Shown: one piece after another, positions 49,001 through 58,729 of the stretch
Layout of the letters: every line of letters starts with the position of its first letter
How positions within the stretch are numbered: the stretch's first letter is position 1
From: Owenia fusiformis
Taxonomy: Eukaryota; Annelida; Polychaeta; Sabellida; Oweniidae
NCBI GenBank assembly: GCA_903813345.2
Contig: CAIIXF020000007.1
Coordinates: 25,948,198-26,012,197, forward strand
Length of the DNA: 64,000 nt
Reading direction: 5' to 3'
Notes under the pieces: generated by a model
Told to the model about the DNA's origin: nothing
What the model saw: only the letters and a program-made list of their open reading frames with translations
Database searches by the model: none
Translations under genes and position numbers: made by a program

Positions 49001-50402
49001 ATCACTTTCATAAATGAGGCAAAAATGTACAAGTTAATTTTGATAGTGTCATATATCAATGCAGTATGGGAGTATACCTCCTTTTTGAAACACTACTTTA
49101 ATTACCTCCTTTGTACAATTTCTTTTCCAATGCATTCACAGTTTCAAATTATAACCATATACAAAGAATAGGATTAAAATGGTACAAGGTTACTTTGCAA
49201 TGTAGAGCAAGATTTGTGGGTAGAAGGCAAGTAAGGCAGGCACGGACGGGTGCAAAAATATGAGAAAGTTATCTAAGCGTTCAGTGTTGTATGAGAAAGA
49301 TGATATTGTTGCGTAAATGACTAGGCAGTTCGTAGCAGAATGTGTTATTCATTTCATTCATTCATTTCAAATTCATTTACTTACTTTATATTTATGCGAA
49401 CACAAGTTGTATTTTAATAAATGTTAATATTATGTTATTTTAATTACATATTTTGTTAGAGGTCATAAAATTATACCCGGGAAATCTTGACAGATAGCTT
49501 TATTAATAATCTATATCATGATTTTACATTCATTAAGCTTTAACTGACATATAGACCGGGCATACATGTATAGTCATGCATTTACAGTCAATATTACGTA
49601 ATATATGAACGATGTTCTACAAAAATATAATATGAATCTACAGATACATACATATTTTTTATGCATCATAAAAGTCTTTGTGGGACGACTGTATCGTTGC
49701 TTTCTTACATTCATAAATATTAAGTAGGTTGAAATGATGGTCACGTGGTTGTCTGCTGTCAAAGACCCAGGCACTGGTCAACGTGGGGCAGTTGTATTCT
49801 ATCAGTCTATGCTAGCACATAGCTGGTCTCAGATATTTTAACTTGTGATCAGTAATATTATTTTCATTATAAGTAACTATTATCATTTTATTATTATCAG
49901 TATATTATTATATGGACTGTATTATACTTATTATTGGAATTGTGGACTATAATATACATTTATTGTTGGAGAGGAACTCAAGGAGGAGTTAGAGAGTTAT
50001 CAAAGTACGTCGACCGGTACTGGCGTATAGTCCTACAGTCCTGGAATTGGATAAATAATCGTCCAGCTTTTACTCGGTGAGTAGGCTACAGAATGTACAT
50101 TAATTTTACAGTATAACTTGGACAGAACAAGCATGACATCGCCCGAAACAAAAGTACTTATATTCGGTCATTCTTACATTCATTGGCTTGAACAATACCA
50201 ACGAAAACACCGACCAAATTTAAAGCTAAATAGAGGTGAATTTAAATTATTTTTCCAAGGAATTAGAGGCGGGCAGTTTGCGTGGACACCTCAATCTAAA
50301 AGCAAATTCTAAAAGAAAGAATTGCACTCATATTTATCTGCATCTGTCAAATCTTTCAAACCTGATATCGTCTATTTGCAAATTGGAACGAATGATTTGG
50401 AC
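49001..50402 (+). repeat. Duplicated segment, copy 1
   Basis: Near-identical to 52625-54009. Differences seen: 14 bp (TCATTTTATTATTA-like) present here at about 49882 and absent from copy 2, two substitutions (GTACGTCG versus GTACGACG; ACAGTATAAC versus ACAATATAAC) and a GAT codon kept here. It includes about 650 bp of shared left flank, the 317-bp A repeat (49652-49968) and the start of the hydrolase-like ORF, then breaks off at TTTGGACA into a dispersed repeat. Confidence 0.95.
50133..50402 (+). pseudogene. 5' fragment of SGNH-hydrolase-like ORF (copy 1)
   Basis: ATG at 50133. It shows VLIFGHSY (GDS-like block I) and, after an in-frame TAA at 50310-50312, YLQIGTNDLD with the GTND block III intact. 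The frame is then truncated where a dispersed repeat begins. The TAA is at the same codon as in copy 2, so the stop predates the duplication or was in the source element. Confidence 0.75.
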
Positions 50403-51828
50403 AAAGGTCAAGAACTAGGTCAAATCTTACATTTTCAACATTCTTCATCATATCTTCGTCAATATTCTTCGTAACTCCTTCATCTTTTTTTCATCGTGTA
50501 GCTTAGAAAAAGGCAAATCAAAGATATGACATCAGAATTTTGATTACTCTTACCGATTTTGAGACACGGCGTCCGGAAACGAGGTCAGAACAAAAAGTTC
50601 TCCAAATTCAACATGTAAGTTATGAAATAAGTGAAGAATGTTCTCAGGAATCCGAATCTGCAAACCAAATTTGGATCGGACTTCCGGTTCGGAAGTTATG
50701 GCGTTTTGAAAGCTCAAAAATCGCTAAATTTGGTGCCTATGTTAAGTCAATGGGAAAAAAGACTTTTTCGAAGTGAAAAATACAAGATATAGACTGATAC
50801 AGCTTAACATAATGAATGCTTATAAAAGAAGGGGACCTCAAAAGCTACATAGCTTCAAAATTTGGACACCAAAATGCCTAGGTCAAAATCTAGGTCAAAT
50901 TCATAGTTTTTCCTTATTTTTACGATTCTGACACTACACTTTAATAATTTACTTCAAAATGTTGTATACAGGTAGCAAAGAGTATGCTAATAGTGTTAGC
51001 CTTTTGCCGTCAGAAAGTATTTTGACCCACTTTTGAGATATGGTGTCCGAAAAGTAGGTCAAAATAAAAAGTTCTCCAAATTTAACATATGAGCTATGAA
51101 TTAAGGGTAGAATTATCCCAGGAATCCGAATCTGCAAACCAAATTTCAATCCGACTTGGTTCGGAAGTTATGGCGTTTTGAAAGCTCAAGAATCGCTAAA
51201 TTTGGTGCCCCATGTTATGTCAATGAGAAAAAAGATTTTTTGAAGTGTAAAATACCAGATATAAACTGAGTACAGCTCAACATTCTGAAAGCCTATAAAA
51301 GAAGAGGACCTCGAAGGCTATCTAGCTTTAAAATTTGGACACCAAAATGCCTAGGTCAAAATCTAGGTCACATTCATAGTTTTCCTTATTTTTGCGATTC
51401 TGACATTACACTTTAATGATTTGCTTCGAAATTTTGTATACAGGTAGCAAAGAGTGTGCTTATAGTGTTAGCCTTCTGCCGTCAGAAAGTATTTTGACCC
51501 ACTTTTGAGATATGGTGTCTGAAAAGTAGGTCAAAATAAAAAGTTCTCCAAATTTAACGTATGAGTTATGAATTAAGGGTAGAATTTTCTCAGGAATCAG
51601 AATCTTTAAACCAAATTTAGATCTAACTTCTGATTAGATAGTTATAGCGGTTTGAAGTCTCGAAAAGTCGATATGATGATATCCCCATGTTAAGCCAATG
51701 GAGTCGAAGATAACATTCTTAAGAGTTGTCTAAATGTCTATATTCTAGCTGACTCAGCTTATTCTGAATGACTCAGCTTACAAGTATTTGGATGACTCTG
51801 CTTAAAAAAAGTCTGAAATCTGGAGTCT
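50403..51828. repeat. Dispersed repeat cluster, two to three tandem units of ~473 bp
   Basis: AAAAGAAG(G/A)GGACCTC recurs at about 50823 and 51296, and GTTCTCCAAATT at about 50599, 51070 and 51543, giving a period of 467-473 bp. The family also occurs at 45425-47480. The cluster ends near CTGGAGTCT (51820-51828), the terminal motif proposed for this family. Every unit carries AGGTCAAA-type motifs and no durable ORF. Confidence 0.85.
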
Positions 51829-51887
51829 TAAATTGAACTTGTTCAATTTACATGTCTATTTACAATTGTTCTTTTCAGGTACATATG

Positions 51888-52285
51888 CAAAAAAAAAATG
51901 GGACACCCGTATTTCAAAAATAAACATTGATTGTATTGATGGAAACATGTTATATTATATACCAGTGGATAGGGAATTTAATTATCTTTAATTTGGTATA
52001 TCATAAGTTTAAATTTCATGTAATACGTGTCAACCAGCGTCCATAATACAAATGACGTCATTTTCATTTCAAAACAGGTTTTTAAAAACTTGCAAAAAAC
52101 AAGTTTTTTTGTCAACAGAAACAGATGTTCAATATGTCCTCCATTTTGATTAATTATAGCCCTCAATCTTGTTCAAAACTGGTCAATTGCATCATTGATA
52201 TGCTGTTGGGACAATGAATTCCGCTTCTCAACAATTCTGTCCTTCGGGGACTGAATAGATGTAAGGAGTTCATGAAATACCAATT
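51888..52285 (-). pseudogene. Tc1/mariner-IS630 transposase C-terminal remnant
   Basis: The minus strand reads ...SIQSPKDRIVEKRNS...INDAIDQF and then, after a stop/shift, LRAIINQNGGHIEHLF, the C-terminal end of the family. Downstream non-coding sequence (AAATGACGTCATT, GGGACACCCGTATTTC) is shared with 47960-48240 in the opposite orientation. The terminal repeat is eroded to AAAAATGGGACAC. Non-functional. Confidence 0.7.
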
Positions 52286-52624
52286 GTTTATATAGATATC
52301 ACTAAATACCATCTAGGTATTTAAGTCTTATACTGTACCGTGTTTTAAATAACTCATGAATAGTGTTTGTTATTTATGATGTATTTGTTTACTCCTTGGA
52401 ATATATTTGTAGTTTATTAACATGTATTTATCCAAGTCATGTAAATACACAGGCTTATCCATTTGGGTATTATTTTTTTATTTTTATTTTTTTTTGGGGG
52501 GGTATTAATGGGTATTAATTAATATTAATAGGATATCTTTATGAATGGGGGGGGGGGGGGGCGCTGTGGTAAATTATCTGTCCTGGTTATAACATTGTAG
52601 CATATTGATGCGAAATGACCTAGC
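52286..52624. other. AT-rich spacer with poly-T/poly-G tracts
   Basis: No gene. Contains a T-rich run near 52465-52495 with a G7 tract, and a G13-14 homopolymer at about 52547-52561, which could be a sequencing-prone site. Confidence 0.6.
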
Positions 52625-54009
52625 ATCACTTTCATAAATGAGGCAAAAATGTACAAGTTAATTTTGATAGTGTCATATATCAATGCAGTATGGGAGTATA
52701 CCTCCTTTTTGAAACACTACTTTAATTACCTCCTTTGTACAATTTCTTTTCCAATGCATTCACAGTTTCAAATTATAACCATATACAAAGAATAGGATTA
52801 AAATGGTACAAGGTTACTTTGCAATGTAGAGCAAGATTTGTGGGTAGAAGGCAAGTAAGGCAGGCACGGACGGGTGCAAAAATATGAGAAAGTTATCTAA
52901 GCGTTCAGTGTTGTATGAGAAAGATGATATTGTTGCGTAAATGACTAGGCAGTTCGTAGCAGAATGTGTTATTCATTTCATTCATTCATTTCAAATTCAT
53001 TTACTTACTTTATATTTATGCGAACACAAGTTGTATTTTAATAAATGTTAATATTATGTTATTTTAATTACATATTTTGTTAGAGGTCATAAAATTATAC
53101 CCGGGAAATCTTGACAGATAGCTTTATTAATAATCTATATCATGATTTTACATTCATTAAGCTTTAACTGACATATAGACCGGGCATACATGTATAGTCA
53201 TGCATTTACAGTCAATATTACGTAATATATGAACGATGTTCTACAAAAATATAATATGAATCTACAGATACATACATATTTTTTATGCATCATAAAAGTC
53301 TTTGTGGGACGACTGTATCGTTGCTTTCTTACATTCATAAATATTAAGTAGGTTGAAATGATGGTCACGTGGTTGTCTGCTGTCAAAGACCCAGGCACTG
53401 GTCAACGTGGGGCAGTTGTATTCTATCAGTCTATGCTAGCACATAGCTGGTCTCAGATATTTTAACTTGTGATCAGTAATATTATTTTCATTATAAGTAA
53501 CTATTATCAGTATATTATTATATGGACTGTATTATACTTATTATTGGAATTGTGGACTATAATATACATTTATTGTTGGAGAGGAACTCAAGGAGGAGTT
53601 AGAGAGTTATCAAAGTACGACGACCGGTACTGGCGTATAGTCCTACAGTCCTGGAATTGGATAAATAATCGTCCAGCTTTTACTCGGTGAGTAGGCTACA
53701 GAATGTACATTAATTTTACAATATAACTTGGACAGAACAAGCATGACATCGCCCGAAACAAAAGTACTTATATTCGGTCATTCTTACATTCATTGGCTTG
53801 AACAATACCAACGAAAACACCGACCAAATTTAAAGCTAAATAGAGGTGAATTTAAATTATTTTTCCAAGGAATTAGAGGCGGGCAGTTTGCGTGGACACC
53901 TCAATCTAAAAGCAAATTCTAAAAGAAAGAATTGCACTCATATTTATCTGCATCTGTCAAATCTTTCAAACCTGATATCGTCTATTTGCAAATTGGAACG
54001 AATTTGGAC
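52625..54009 (+). repeat. Duplicated segment, copy 2 (leads into full element)
   Basis: Matches 49001-50402 (offset 3,624 bp, falling to 3,610 after a 14-bp deletion at about 53507). The first ~650 bp (52625-53275) is shared flank not found at the third occurrence of the A repeat, so it is probably host or older repeat DNA duplicated together with the element's 5' end. Confidence 0.93.
53276..53578 (+). repeat. A1 terminal direct repeat of the YR retrotransposon
   Basis: 303 bp from ATATTTTTTATGC to TTATTGTTG. Shares all but a 14-bp deletion and about one substitution with A2 (63590-63906, 317 bp) and with 49652-49968. Confidence 0.85.
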
Positions 54010-54369
54010 AGAAGAGAATGTGATGTTACGCTATTAGCCAAAAAGAAGGAAACGTTAGCATCCTTTTTGTTAACGGGATACGATAGTATCACATCAGTGT
54101 GTATAGGGCACGCGTTTAAGCGCCTAAAACCAAAAGTTGGATATGGGGAATATGAAAGAAGACGATTACTCTTCAATAATAACCTATCTGAAATTGGAGC
54201 AAGTAATAGACGCATTAATGTATTCCCCAATCGAGGTTTCTACAACAATGTAGATAGCCTCTATGACTTAAAAGGAGTACACCTCTCTGATACGGGAAAC
54301 CTAAAATTCGCCAAAAATCTGAAGCGTTCGCTGATTTTTGCGAGGGATAAGTCGAAAGTGAGTAATTAA
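53743..54369 (+). pseudogene. SGNH/GDSL-hydrolase-like ORF with an in-frame stop
   Basis: 208 codons from ATG 53743, interrupted by TAA at 53920-53922 in the same frame. SGNH hydrolases cleave ester bonds with a Ser-His(-Asp) centre; such domains occur as accessory ORFs in some Ngaro-like elements. Block I appears as VLIFGHSY (GHS instead of GDS, residues 12-14). Block III is YLQIGTN with the following Asp codon (GAT) deleted here but present in copy 1. Block V is KGVHLSDTGN, keeping the His but with Lys where the usual Asp of DxxH stands. The stop, the lost codon and the atypical block V argue that this copy is inactive as a hydrolase. It ends SKVSN at a sequence that also matches a splice donor (AAA|GTGAGT). 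It sits 5' of gag. Confidence 0.75.
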
Positions 54370-55130
54370 CATGCTTGTTTTGTCCAATTTATCCAATATG
54401 ACAATTAATTTATTTAGACGTCAGTCGAAATATAATATTTGTTTGTATTAGTAAATTGCTTATCTATGTTTTCTCCTCATTAAATTGATTCATTAGTCTT
54501 GTTGTCAGTACCAACAAGGGCCGTTGGGCAATAATGATTTTAAAACATTATCAACTCTCGGCCGTATTAATGTTTACCCTTATAGTGCACATGGTAGTAG
54601 TCCTGACTATCGCACTGGTAAAACATATTTAATTTCAATTAATCTTGTTGTCTGGACCAACAGGTGTTTACCTATAATGTGCAAATGATAGTAGTCCCGC
54701 CTATCGCACCGGTAATACATAATTTAATTAATTTTGTTGTCGGGACCAACAAACCTTTACCAATAATGTGCAAATGATAGTAGTCCCACCTATCGCACCG
54801 GTAAGGTATAATTCTATTAATTTTAAGCTTGTTGTGGGGACCAACAAAATGTGTACCATAAGCTGCAATGGTAGTAGTACTGACTATCGCTTTGGTAATA
54901 CTTGCTTTAATTCTATTGAATCAATTGCGGTGGAGAATTCAGTTCAATTGTACTTAATAGTTTTAATCTTTATCAATTCTTAATATTATTAATTTCTTGC
55001 TTTATAGCAATTTAAAATGTAATTTTGTAATATATTACACTTTTCTTTTGCTATTGTCTTGGTTGCGCCCAGTGAATTGCGATCTGTTATTATAATCGGA
55101 TAGCTACTTTGCCTGAAACTTTTATTTTCA
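54370..55130 (+). repeat. Non-coding region with four hairpin-bearing repeats
   Basis: Four imperfect repeats contain a TTGTTG...CAACAA palindrome (about 54499, 54645, 54734, 54829) with 89-146-bp spacing, and each is followed, after 15-60 bases, by (AT)GGTAGTAGTCC/ATGATAGTAGTCC, then CTATCGCACCGGTAA-like text. They lie between the hydrolase ORF and the gag ORF, bounded by a donor-like GTGAGT (54358) and an acceptor-like CTTTTATTTTCAG (to 55130). Confidence 0.7.
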
Positions 55131-55145
55131 GGGAACTGCGTGAAT

Positions 55146-56162
55146 ATGCCCACAACAAGAGGCCCAGGCAAGAGAAAGACGAAATCGCCGACACAAGCTA
55201 CGGCGTCAACTTCGTCAACTCAATCTACCCAGTCAAGCCAACCGCCTAAAAAACGATCCAAACAACAAACAAACAATAAAAACAAGGACGATGGGTCTTT
55301 GATAGAAGCAGTTACGGAAGCTGTAATGAGCAAGTTATCTCCAAAACTTGACGAACTATTCCAAAAATCTGCTTCCAGTGCAAAAAATGACGAGTCGAGC
55401 AGTGACGACAGCAGTGATGAAGATGAAATTTTCGAGTCGGGCAGCGGACGCTCTGAGATTGCATCAGCAATCTCACAATTAGTTACCCAAGGTGAGTCTT
55501 CTTCGGCAGCCAAAGATTTGTTAAATTCATCAAAATACATTCCGTTGACCACCGGTATCCCTCTTGAAAGTGGGGTTGACAAAAAACTGATAAAGAAAAT
55601 CATCGGGATTGACTATTCCGATTTGGCACACCTTTTAGAAAAAGTTCCGGGTGAAACCGAAATAACTGTAACAATAAAAAAGAAATCGTCATCGGTAACA
55701 GCAAACCCATCAAAGCCAAAATTGGAAATAAGAAGTTTTGAAAACTGGTCAACAGCATTCCACGTGTTCATTGCGATTTATTGCAAGGCTCACCCTGAGC
55801 TAATCAGTCAATTGATGAAATATATTGAGGATGTCCGAGACATAAACTCGGAACATGGTTTTTGGGTGGCAAAGTCCTATGATGAGAATTTTAGGCTTCA
55901 CAAAAAATCGGCGGGTTTGAATTGGGGCATCCGAAATAGAGATTTGATAGATAGCGCTAAATCTAAAATACGCATTACCAAAAACAACAAAAACAATTTT
56001 CGTGAACAAGGAAATTTCACAAAACAAAGTATCAAACCTGTTCAAGACGGGCATTGCTTCACATTTGCAAACAGAGGCAAGTGTACAAGGAAAGGATGCA
56101 GCTACATCCACCGGTGCAAAAAATGCAATTCTGACCACAAACCCGGATCAACCTGTCAGTAA
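55146..56162 (+). CDS. Gag-like protein of the YR retrotransposon, CCCH + CCHC-like fingers
   Basis: 338 codons from the ATG at 55146 (an upstream in-frame GTG at 55140 is not needed). The first ~60 residues are basic and S/T/Q-rich (KKRSKQQ, likely nucleic-acid binding or nuclear localisation), followed by an acidic Ser/Asp run (about 80-98). The middle (about 130-270) is folded and alpha-helical, with FENWSTAFHVFIAIY and WGIRNRDLIDS, the usual capsid-like core of DIRS-order ORF1. The C-terminus has C-x8-C-x4-C-x3-H and then C-x2-C-x3-H-x5-C (about 304-337), zinc fingers expected to bind the element RNA. It overlaps the RT frame by about 160 nt. No frame break was seen. An acceptor-like CAG lies 15 bp before the ATG. 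Confidence 0.88.
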   Translation: MPTTRGPGKRKTKSPTQATASTSSTQSTQSSQPPKKRSKQQTNNKNKDDGSLIEAVTEAVMSKLSPKLDELFQKSASSAKNDESSSDDSSDEDEIFESGSGRSEIASAISQLVTQGESSSAAKDLLNSSKYIPLTTGIPLESGVDKKLIKKIIGIDYSDLAHLLEKVPGETEITVTIKKKSSSVTANPSKPKLEIRSFENWSTAFHVFIAIYCKAHPELISQLMKYIEDVRDINSEHGFWVAKSYDENFRLHKKSAGLNWGIRNRDLIDSAKSKIRITKNNKNNFREQGNFTKQSIKPVQDGHCFTFANRGKCTRKGCSYIHRCKKCNSDHKPGSTCQ

Positions 56163-56970
56163 AACTGTTTTGAAAACCGAACTGCTGAATACATGCGTAG
56201 AAACATACGACTCCAGAGTGGTAACTCCTATTGACGTTAATGCATTAAAAGTTCTTTTGCAAGGGTATGATCCATCAAAAGCAGCGTATCTAATTAATGG
56301 TTTTAGTTTTGGTTTTAATATTAATTACAAAGGCAAGGTATCATCAGTCAAACAAACTGAACGCAATCATTTTTCGGCAGCGCAGGCTGAAGAAGAAATA
56401 GATGCTTACATACAAAAAGAAATAAATCACGGTCGTATGATAGGACCTTTCGTCGATCCTCCAAAAAAGTTTGCAAATGTCTTTAAGATCAGTCCTCTTG
56501 GGCGAATACCAAAGAAAGAACCAAATAAATTCAGAATAATCCATGACCTCAGTTATCCTAAAGGCGATTCAGTTAATGAAGGCATATCAAAAGAAGACTC
56601 TTCAGTAACATATCAATCTGTAGATACTATTATTGATTTAATTCAAGATAATGGTAGAGGGGCACTTATTTCTAAAACAGATATAGAAAATAGTTTTAAA
56701 ATTATACCAATTCATGAGAACGATCAACATCTACTGGGAATATTATGGAAAGGGCATTATTATTTTGATAAGACACTTCCAATGGGATGTTCATCGTCTT
56801 GCAAGATTTTTGAATCGTTTAGCTGTGGAATTGAATACATAGCAAGGTCACCGGCTTTCCAAATAAACCATATCGGACATTATCTAGATGACTTCGTAAT
56901 CGTAGGGCCCCCAGATTCACCTAATTGTAAGCGCGACCTGGATAAATTCTTGCTTTTGTCAAAAAATTGA
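56002..56970 (+). CDS. Reverse transcriptase, N-terminal and palm part (YR retrotransposon)
   Basis: 322 codons open from a GTG; no ATG occurs before about residue 145, so expression probably relies on frameshifting from gag (+1 relative to its frame) within the 161-nt overlap. It copies element RNA into DNA. Visible features: a linker with TPIDVNALKVLLQGYD and LINGFSFGFNINY typical of DIRS-order RTs, FKISPLGRIPKKEPNKFRII fingers, SKTDIENSFK (first catalytic Asp), LPMGCSSSCKIFE, and HYLDDFVIVG with YLDD at 294-297. The frame ends in TGA at 56968-56970 within A AAA AAT TGA; the thumb continues in the -1 frame. This is either a disabling single-base indel in an A6 run or a programmed shift. Confidence 0.88.
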   Translation: MNKEISQNKVSNLFKTGIASHLQTEASVQGKDAATSTGAKNAILTTNPDQPVSKTVLKTELLNTCVETYDSRVVTPIDVNALKVLLQGYDPSKAAYLINGFSFGFNINYKGKVSSVKQTERNHFSAAQAEEEIDAYIQKEINHGRMIGPFVDPPKKFANVFKISPLGRIPKKEPNKFRIIHDLSYPKGDSVNEGISKEDSSVTYQSVDTIIDLIQDNGRGALISKTDIENSFKIIPIHENDQHLLGILWKGHYYFDKTLPMGCSSSCKIFESFSCGIEYIARSPAFQINHIGHYLDDFVIVGPPDSPNCKRDLDKFLLLSKN

Positions 56971-57830
56971 ATTTGCCCATAAAAGAAAGCAAAACTTGCG
57001 GCCCCTCAACAATTATGACAGTATTTGGTATCGAATTAGACACACAACTATGGGAAGCTCGATTACCAGCTGATAAAATGATACCTCTTCAGGCGTTTAT
57101 TGAGAAATATAGAAAATGTAAATATATAGTACAGGGTGATTTAGAATCCTTGTTAGGAAAGTTGGCTTTTGCAACTAGGGTTGTGCGACCTGGCCGAGTC
57201 GCTCTACGTAGGCTTTATGATTTATTAGGGCAAACTTTGTATGACAACAAATACAAACGTAAAAAATCAAAGAAAGTTCGAATTTCGAAAGAGGCCAGAC
57301 AAGATTTAGAAATGTGGCACGAATTCTTGCAAGGGTATAATAGCAAATCGTTCTTCCTTCATAGAGAATTTGTGGATTCCAATACAATACAATTCTTCTC
57401 TGATGCGAGTGGTAATATAGGTTGTGCGGGACTTTATAAGACAAAATGGTTCTTTATACCGTGGTCAAAGGAAACCATAAAATATGACATATCAACAAAA
57501 GAATTAATCCCAATTGTGAAAGGTTTTTCTGTTTGGTCAAAATTGTTCGCAAATCACAAAATTCTAATTAGGTGTGATAACCAAGTAATCTGTCAAGCAA
57601 TTAATACCATGACATCGAAGAATAAAACCACAATGGGTTTACTCCGTCAGTTGATATTGATTTGTCTAAAACATAACATTCTGATTAAAACGATGTACAT
57701 TACGTCATCTTCCAATGTTATCAGCGACGCAATTTCTCGTTTGCAGATGGACCGCGTAAGAAAACTCGCACCTTGGCTGAACCAAGAACCAGAGAAAGTA
57801 ACTATAGATCTCAACTTAGAGATAGGATAG
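56967..57830 (+). CDS. RT thumb and RNase H (continuation in -1 frame)
   Basis: 287 codons; the frame has no ATG at its start (opens at TTG) and directly continues the RT after the stop at 56970. It contains the thumb (IMTVFGIELDTQLWEARLP, GKLAFATRVVRPGR) and an RNase H domain with D146 (FFSDASG), E179 (STKELIP), D204 (RCDNQ) and D254 (VISDAIS), all four catalytic acids present. RNase H degrades the RNA of the RNA-DNA hybrid. It is in the same frame as gag, as if a +1 shift into RT were undone here. Ends 57830, overlapping the recombinase frame by about 58 nt (none of it after the first recombinase ATG). Confidence 0.87.
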   Translation: MNLPIKESKTCGPSTIMTVFGIELDTQLWEARLPADKMIPLQAFIEKYRKCKYIVQGDLESLLGKLAFATRVVRPGRVALRRLYDLLGQTLYDNKYKRKKSKKVRISKEARQDLEMWHEFLQGYNSKSFFLHREFVDSNTIQFFSDASGNIGCAGLYKTKWFFIPWSKETIKYDISTKELIPIVKGFSVWSKLFANHKILIRCDNQVICQAINTMTSKNKTTMGLLRQLILICLKHNILIKTMYITSSSNVISDAISRLQMDRVRKLAPWLNQEPEKVTIDLNLEIG

Positions 57831-58729
57831 ATGTGCTGATGAATAAATCGTTGGCCCCTTCCACAAAAACAACTTATATTCGTGCATGGAAAAAGTACAT
57901 TGATTTTCATAAACGGGTGACAGCTAAGACACGGTCAAAAGTTTTTCCTGTGACTTCAACAAGGCTCAGCTCATTCATAGCTCATTTGTCTTTGGAAAAT
58001 TATGCAAGCGCTACTATCACAACAATGGTTTCGGCTATTTCGTACTATCACAAAATGTGCAACAAAACTGATCCGGCTGATTCCTTTTTAATAAGGAAAA
58101 TTCTGAAGGGGTTGTTGAAAGCGTCGCCGTCACTTGACTCAAGACTTCCAATCAGCGAAAAAATATTAGCAAAATTGATAGGGGTTTTACCCTTATTGTT
58201 TACGTCTAAATATGAAATAACATTAATGACGGCCATGTTTTCGCTAGCATATCATGCTTTCCTTAGGCTTTCGGAATTTACCACAGGCGGATTGGCGTCA
58301 CACGCTTTAGAATTTAACATGGTAAAAATCATGAAAAAATCTATAATTGTCGCCTTTAAAGATTACAAACACAACGTTTCGACCACGCCTTTTAGATTGC
58401 ACATTAAACGTTCTCTATTGTCAAAAATATGCGCTGTGAGACTAATGAAAGAGTATGTCGAATTTCGCAAAAGAGTCCTTACTGACAATAATCAACTATT
58501 CATACTAAATGACGGCTCACCCGTGACTAGGCAATATTTTTGCAAACATTTAGAAGTGGCGGTGTGCGCCAATAATCTTGAAAAGTCTAAATATACATCT
58601 CATAGTTTCCGTATTGGTAGCAGTACAGATCTTATCACCAAATATAAATTCTCCGAAGAACAAGTAGCGAAAATGGGGCGCTGGAAAATCAAAGCTGTAA
58701 AGCGATACATTCGGGTAAATGCAATGTAA
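57773..58729 (+). CDS. Tyrosine recombinase of the YR retrotransposon
   Basis: 318 codons open from a TTG; the first ATG is at 57839 (residue 23), so either that start or a coupled/frameshifted product is used. It integrates circular element DNA in place of a DDE integrase. The N-terminal core-binding region (about 25-120: LAPSTKTTYIRAWKKYIDF) precedes the catalytic domain with R165 (FLRLSEF), H277xxR280 (SHSFRIG), W304 in the His/Trp position (MGRWK) and nucleophile Y312 (KRYIRV). The conserved residues are all present and the C-terminus is short, as usual for these elements. Tyrosine-recombinase insertion leaves no target duplications, which agrees with none being visible. Overlaps the RNase H frame upstream. 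Confidence 0.93.
   Translation: MAEPRTRESNYRSQLRDRIDVLMNKSLAPSTKTTYIRAWKKYIDFHKRVTAKTRSKVFPVTSTRLSSFIAHLSLENYASATITTMVSAISYYHKMCNKTDPADSFLIRKILKGLLKASPSLDSRLPISEKILAKLIGVLPLLFTSKYEITLMTAMFSLAYHAFLRLSEFTTGGLASHALEFNMVKIMKKSIIVAFKDYKHNVSTTPFRLHIKRSLLSKICAVRLMKEYVEFRKRVLTDNNQLFILNDGSPVTRQYFCKHLEVAVCANNLEKSKYTSHSFRIGSSTDLITKYKFSEEQVAKMGRWKIKAVKRYIRVNAM

Noticed and set aside
48454-49171. Long frames crossing the second N run
   Set aside because: Artefacts of the gap.
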